Shown here one piece after another: positions 60,666 to 64,000 of a stretch of DNA of 64,000 nt. The stretch is from JBOFDK01 sp051646925. GTDB lineage: Bacteria; Bacillota; Clostridia; Lachnospirales; Cellulosilyticaceae. Under the pieces are notes generated by a model that saw nothing but the letters and a program-made list of their open reading frames with translations, was not told the origin of the DNA and ran no database searches. The position numbers and the translations under genes are program-made. The DNA lies in the NCBI GenBank assembly GCA_051646925.1, contig JBOFDK010000086.1, positions 49,452 to 113,451 on the forward strand. The letters run 5' to 3'. The number at the start of each line of letters is the position of its first letter. The stretch's first letter is position 1.

Positions 60666-62078
60666 TTACACGCGCTTGTATCGCACGCCCTCTCTAGTAT
60701 CTTCTATTATAACATTATTTTCTTTTAAAAATTCACGAATACGATCTGCTTCAGCAAAATTACGTTCTTTTTTAGCGTTTGTTCTTCCTAAAATATACTC
60801 TTCAATTTCTTCATCACTCAATTGATTTCCAGTATTTTGTTCTACTTTATATAATATACCCAATACATCATTAAATCTCATAATTTGCTTATATATAATT
60901 TCCGCAAATTCTTTTGATGGTTCTTCTTTTGTATAAGTATTGGCAAATTTTATAACTTCAAACATACTACTTATAGCATCTGCTGTATTAAAATCATCTT
61001 GCATAGCTTTATGAAAATCTGTTTCTAACTGATTTAATACTGGCAATAATTTTTGTTCTTGCTCTGTTATTTTATCATTTTTAGCATTTTCTATAATAAA
61101 TTCAAGATTTGAAACACCATTTTTAATACGATTTAGACCATTAGCAGCTGCTTCCATAAGTTCCCCGCTAAAATTAAGAGGACTTCTATAATGCGCACTT
61201 AACATAAAAAATCTTACTACATCGTATCCAAATTTTTCTCCAACTTCTCGTAACGTTTTAAAGTTTCCTAGTGATTTTGACATTTTTTTGTTATCAATAT
61301 TTAAAAAACTATTGTGCATCCAATAATTTGAAAACTTTTCACCATTTGCAGCTTCACTTTGCGCTATTTCATTTTCATGATGTGGAAAAACTAAATCTTC
61401 TCCACCCGCATGTATATCAATTGTATTTCCTAAATATTTTTTTGACATTGCAGAACATTCAATATGCCATCCTGGTCTACCATCACTCCATGGACTTTCC
61501 CAATACGGTTCATTTTCTTTTTTCGGCTTCCATAATACAAAATCCATAGGATTTTCTTTTTCTTCTGACACTTTAATACGTGAACCTGCTTCTAGTTCAT
61601 CAAGTACTTTTTTTGATAATTTTCCATATTCGTTAAATGCTGTTGTTTTAAAATAAACAGTTCCATTTACTTCATATGCAAACTTTTTTTCTATTAAAGT
61701 CTGAATCATTGCAATAATTTCATCCATTTCTTCTGTTACACGAGGATGATGTGTTGCAGTTCTTATATTCAAATTATGAGCATCTTCTAACGTCTCTTTA
61801 ATATAAAAATTAACTAAATCTAATGTTGAACATTTTTCTTCATTTGCCTTATTAATAATTTTATCATCTACATCTGTAAAATTTTGTACATAGTTAACGC
61901 TATATCCTTCACTTTCAAAATAACGTCTAACTGTATCAAATATTATATAAGGTCTAGCATTCCCAATGTGTATATGATTATAAACTGTAGGTCCACAAAC
62001 ATACATTCTAACTTTCATAGGCTCTATAGGCTCAAATACTTCTTTTTGTTTTGTCATTGTATTATAAATTTTAATCAT
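60666..62078 (-). CDS. cysS: Cysteinyl-tRNA synthetase
   Basis: Class I synthetase of 470 residues. It has HIGH as CGPTVYNHIHIGNARPY with the first zinc Cys, GWHIECSAMSKKYLG and GGEDLVFPHHENEIAQSEA with the other zinc ligands, and KMSKSLGN. GAGAGG site. Second gene after cysE and so under the Cys T-box. Confidence 0.96.
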   Translation of the reverse strand: MIKIYNTMTKQKEVFEPIEPMKVRMYVCGPTVYNHIHIGNARPYIIFDTVRRYFESEGYSVNYVQNFTDVDDKIINKANEEKCSTLDLVNFYIKETLEDAHNLNIRTATHHPRVTEEMDEIIAMIQTLIEKKFAYEVNGTVYFKTTAFNEYGKLSKKVLDELEAGSRIKVSEEKENPMDFVLWKPKKENEPYWESPWSDGRPGWHIECSAMSKKYLGNTIDIHAGGEDLVFPHHENEIAQSEAANGEKFSNYWMHNSFLNIDNKKMSKSLGNFKTLREVGEKFGYDVVRFFMLSAHYRSPLNFSGELMEAAANGLNRIKNGVSNLEFIIENAKNDKITEQEQKLLPVLNQLETDFHKAMQDDFNTADAISSMFEVIKFANTYTKEEPSKEFAEIIYKQIMRFNDVLGILYKVEQNTGNQLSDEEIEEYILGRTNAKKERNFAEADRIREFLKENNVIIEDTREGVRYKRV

Positions 62079-62124
62079 TTATTATCCTCTCTTTTTCTTA
62101 TTTTATTTTTTCTCACTTACGCTA

Positions 62125-62907
62125 CTATATTTTTGCATTAATATCATTATTTATTTTTTCACTATTTATTTTCTCATTGTTTTTTGTATGATTATCACAA
62201 TCACCTTTTTCTCCACAATCTGTAAACATACATTTGTATTCTTCTTTATGATAATCGTCTTCACAATGCATTTTTTTCTTATAGTATACAATTTCATCAG
62301 CTAAATTTTTTAATTCATTTTTTAGTTCACAAATTTGTCTTTGTATTGGATCTGGAATTTTTATTTGATCTAATTGCTCACAAGGATTAACTGGTTTTCC
62401 TTTACTTTTTACAACTCGGCCAGGAATACCTACTACGGTAGAATCTTCAGGTACTTCTTTTAAAACAACTGCATTTGCTGCAATACGTGCATTATTTCCA
62501 ACCTTAAATGGTCCTAAAATTTTTGCACCTGTACTAATCATAACATTATCACCTATCGTTGGGTGACGTTTCCCATGATCTTTTCCTGTGCCACCTAATG
62601 TTACTTGATGATAAATTGTTACATTATCACCAATTTCACATGTTTCTCCGATAACAACGCCCATTCCATGATCAATGAATAATCCTTTTCCTATTTTTGC
62701 ACCAGGATGAATTTCTATACCTGTCAGCCCTCTTGCTACTTGTGATATTAGCCTAGCAGTAAAGTACCACTTTTTATTATATAATTTGTGAGACATTTTA
62801 TGTCCCAATATTGCATAAAAACTAGGATATAAGAACACTTCTATTGTGCTTTTTATCGACGGGTCACGTTCTTTTATTATGTTTATTTGCTCCTTTATAT
62901 ATCCCAT
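62125..62907 (-). CDS. cysE: Serine O-acetyltransferase with Cys-rich C-terminal tail
   Basis: Makes O-acetylserine for cysteine synthesis. Residues 1-165 are the normal short Firmicute form with left-handed beta-helix repeats: GLTGIEIHPGAKIGKGLFID, HGMGVVIGETCEIGDNVTIY, HQVTLGGTGKDHGKRHPTIG, and VVGIPGRVVKSKG. Residues from about 172 to 260 are an unusual charged tail with six or more Cys and several His (MHCEDDYHKEEYKCMFTDCG, then EKGDCDNHTKNNEK). The usual CysE C-terminus binds cysteine synthase or cysteine, so this tail might sense thiol or metal (inference). AAGGAG site. Confidence 0.93.
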   Translation of the reverse strand: MGYIKEQINIIKERDPSIKSTIEVFLYPSFYAILGHKMSHKLYNKKWYFTARLISQVARGLTGIEIHPGAKIGKGLFIDHGMGVVIGETCEIGDNVTIYHQVTLGGTGKDHGKRHPTIGDNVMISTGAKILGPFKVGNNARIAANAVVLKEVPEDSTVVGIPGRVVKSKGKPVNPCEQLDQIKIPDPIQRQICELKNELKNLADEIVYYKKKMHCEDDYHKEEYKCMFTDCGEKGDCDNHTKNNEKINSEKINNDINAKI

Positions 62908-62989
62908 AATATTTCTCCTTTATATAAATCACTTTCTGTATGCTATATGTTTATATTATATAAATATAGTTTATTTTATGCTTTTTAAT

Positions 62990-63245
62990 GCATAAAAAAA
63001 CTCACCCCCTAATATTTTCAGAGGCGAGTTACTCGCTGTTCCACTCTGATTAAAGACGTTAGTCTTTATCATATCAGCTTTAACGCAGCTTTACGCTTTT
63101 GGCTAATTATTCACCAAAAGAACTCCAGAATGCACTTCATATAAATTTCTATAGCTCACTTACAGCCTAGGTGAACCTCTCTAAAATAGAAAGACTATAC
63201 TACTTTTTCCTTCAACGTTTTAATTTTATTTAGATACTTCATTAT
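62990..63245 (-). promoter_or_regulatory. Cysteine T-box leader of cysE-cysS
   Basis: A tRNA-sensing leader read on the minus strand. Stem I lies at about 63205-63110, with specifier UGC (63134-63132) in GAAGTGCATTC, a Cys codon followed by the usual purine. The T-box sequence AGAGTGGAACAGCGAGT is at 63047-63031. The terminator arms ACTCGCCTCT and AGGGGGTGAGT (63032-62995) with a T run follow. Uncharged tRNA-Cys should stop termination and raise cysE and cysS. No separate ORF lies within it. Confidence 0.88.
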
Positions 63246-63285
63246 AATACAGTTATCTAACGCTTTCAACTATTATATAGTAATC

Positions 63286-63774
63286 TTAATTAGAAATTGC
63301 ATTCCAATCTACTAATGCTATTGCATGACTCGAAATCCCTTCTTCTTTACCTGTAAACCCTAATTGTTCTTCTGTTGTTGCTTTAACATTAATTTGATGC
63401 AATTCTATTCCTAATGCATTTGCTATGTTTTTTCGCATATCTAATATATATGGCGCCATTTTAGGACGTTCTGCAACTATTGTTGCATCTATATTATTAA
63501 TAACAGTTTTTTCTTGTTCTAACAAAACACCTACATGCTTCAACATTTCAATACTCGATTTGTCTTTATATTTAGAATCTGTATCTGGAAAATGTTTTCC
63601 TATATCACCTGCTGCAATTGCACCTAATAAAGCATCCATTATAGCATGTACCAAAACATCTGCATCCGAATGCCCTAAAAGACCTACAGTATGTGGTATA
63701 ATTTCTCCACCTATAATTAATTTTCTTCCCTCTACAAGCCGATGAACATCATATCCCATACCTATCTTTAGCAT
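63286..63774 (-). CDS. ispF: 2-C-methyl-D-erythritol 2,4-cyclodiphosphate synthase
   Basis: A step of the MEP isoprenoid pathway. ATG 63774 is chosen, behind GAAGG, since the protein then starts MLKIGMGYDVHRLVEGRK as in the family and has 162 residues. Metal ligands are in GYDVHRL and HSDADVLVHAIMDALLGAIA, with FPDTDSKYKD and the C-terminal ATTEEQLGFTGKEEGI. Here ispD is not adjacent. Confidence 0.95.
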   Translation of the reverse strand: MLKIGMGYDVHRLVEGRKLIIGGEIIPHTVGLLGHSDADVLVHAIMDALLGAIAAGDIGKHFPDTDSKYKDKSSIEMLKHVGVLLEQEKTVINNIDATIVAERPKMAPYILDMRKNIANALGIELHQINVKATTEEQLGFTGKEEGISSHAIALVDWNAISN

Positions 63775-63830
63775 TAAATACCTTCTTTCTAATAGCTTCA
63801 TTAAAATGAGCAATATATAAAAAACTATAC

Positions 63831-63860
63831 AAAAAAACACTACCTAATTAGATAGTGCTT
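63831..63860 (-). terminator. Terminator after the tRNA genes
   Basis: Minus strand stem CACTATCTAATTAGGTAGTG is followed by seven T residues, between tRNA-Met and ispF. Confidence 0.65.
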
Positions 63861-63863
63861 GAA

Positions 63864-63937
63864 TAGCGGAAGACGGATTTGAACCGCCGACACCATGGGT
63901 ATGAACCATGTGCTCTAGCCAACTGAGCTATTCCGCC
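63864..63937 (-). tRNA. tRNA-Met (CAT), elongator type
   Basis: Acceptor GGCGGAA with TTCCGCT, D-arm AGCTCAGTTGGCTAGAGC, anticodon stem CATGG/CCATG with loop TTCATAC (CAT), and T-arm GGCGG-TTCAAAT-CCGTC. It resembles the elongator tRNA-Met of Bacillus, including the G-U first pair. A CAT anticodon modified to read Ile is not excluded. CCA is not encoded. Confidence 0.88.
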
Positions 63938-63944
63938 ATATAAG

Positions 63945-64000
63945 TGGTCGCTATAGGGCTCGAACCTATGACCCCCTGCTTGTAAGGCAGGTGCTCTCCC
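63945..64000 (-). tRNA. tRNA-Val (TAC), 5' end outside window
   Basis: The 3' three quarters are present: GGGAGAGC D-arm end, anticodon stem CCTGC/GCAGG with loop CTTACAA (TAC), T-arm ATAGG-TTCGAGC-CCTAT and acceptor strand AGCGACC with A. The anticodon arm matches the Val-TAC tRNA of Bacillus. The tRNA cluster continues to the right. Confidence 0.88.

Overview
The window comes from an AT-rich, endospore-forming, anaerobic Firmicute of class Clostridia. The evidence is the spoIIAA-spoIIAB-sigF operon, a sigH gene in the Bacillus/Clostridium order cysE-cysS-mrnC-rlmB-sigH, SpoIID- and SpoVB-type proteins, class III (oxygen-sensitive) ribonucleotide reductase, Fe-S serine dehydratase, and Gram-positive RNA regulators (Cys T-box, c-di-GMP-I riboswitch). 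Gene content resembles Lachnospirales/Cellulosilyticaceae, but genus cannot be fixed from sequence alone. Most genes lie on the minus strand. I see no prophage, insertion sequence, CRISPR array or rRNA.

Layout. 1-6.4 kb: purine operon purL-purE-purC-purF (purF runs off the left edge), with PurBox-like sites upstream. 6.7-8.3 kb: spoIIAA-spoIIAB-sigF. 8.5-18.1 kb: an orphan ArsR repressor, two tandem RimK-like ATP-grasp ligases, queH, a 2-hydroxyacid dehydrogenase, a Tim44-like/SPFH pair with zinc ribbons, an M29 aminopeptidase and a two-component system. 18.2-23.4 kb: two small genes, a patatin-like lipase, dUTPase and nrdG/nrdD. 23.7-27.3 kb: a second two-component system downstream of an exported repeat protein. 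27.6-38.4 kb: a PP-loop ATPase, then a galactose island (galKET, galR-galM, mglBAC with a small acidic membrane protein).

38.6-46.7 kb: a small conserved protein, a long SpoIID-domain protein, 6S RNA, a SEC-C protein, thrC, a Cys/Pro-rich repeat protein with a sigma-K-like promoter, and hpt. 46.7-57 kb: two flavoproteins, a BofC-like membrane protein, a SpoVB-like flippase, a DtxR-like regulator, DegV, a membrane protein, a thioredoxin reductase-like protein and serine dehydratase. 57.2-64 kb: tRNA-Thr, a mini zinc ribbon, a YitT-like protein, a c-di-GMP-I riboswitch with its own promoter and no gene behind it, sigH, rlmB, mrnC, cysS, cysE with a Cys T-box, ispF, tRNA-Met and a partial tRNA-Val.

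The strongest unusual signals are the free-standing c-di-GMP riboswitch, the Cys/Pro-rich putative spore-coat protein, the exported repeat protein linked to a two-component system, the tandem ATP-grasp pair, and lineage-specific tails or repeats on housekeeping enzymes (RlmB N-terminus, CysE C-terminus). Starts were moved from the longest ORF to a better ribosome binding site for several genes, as noted in each entry.
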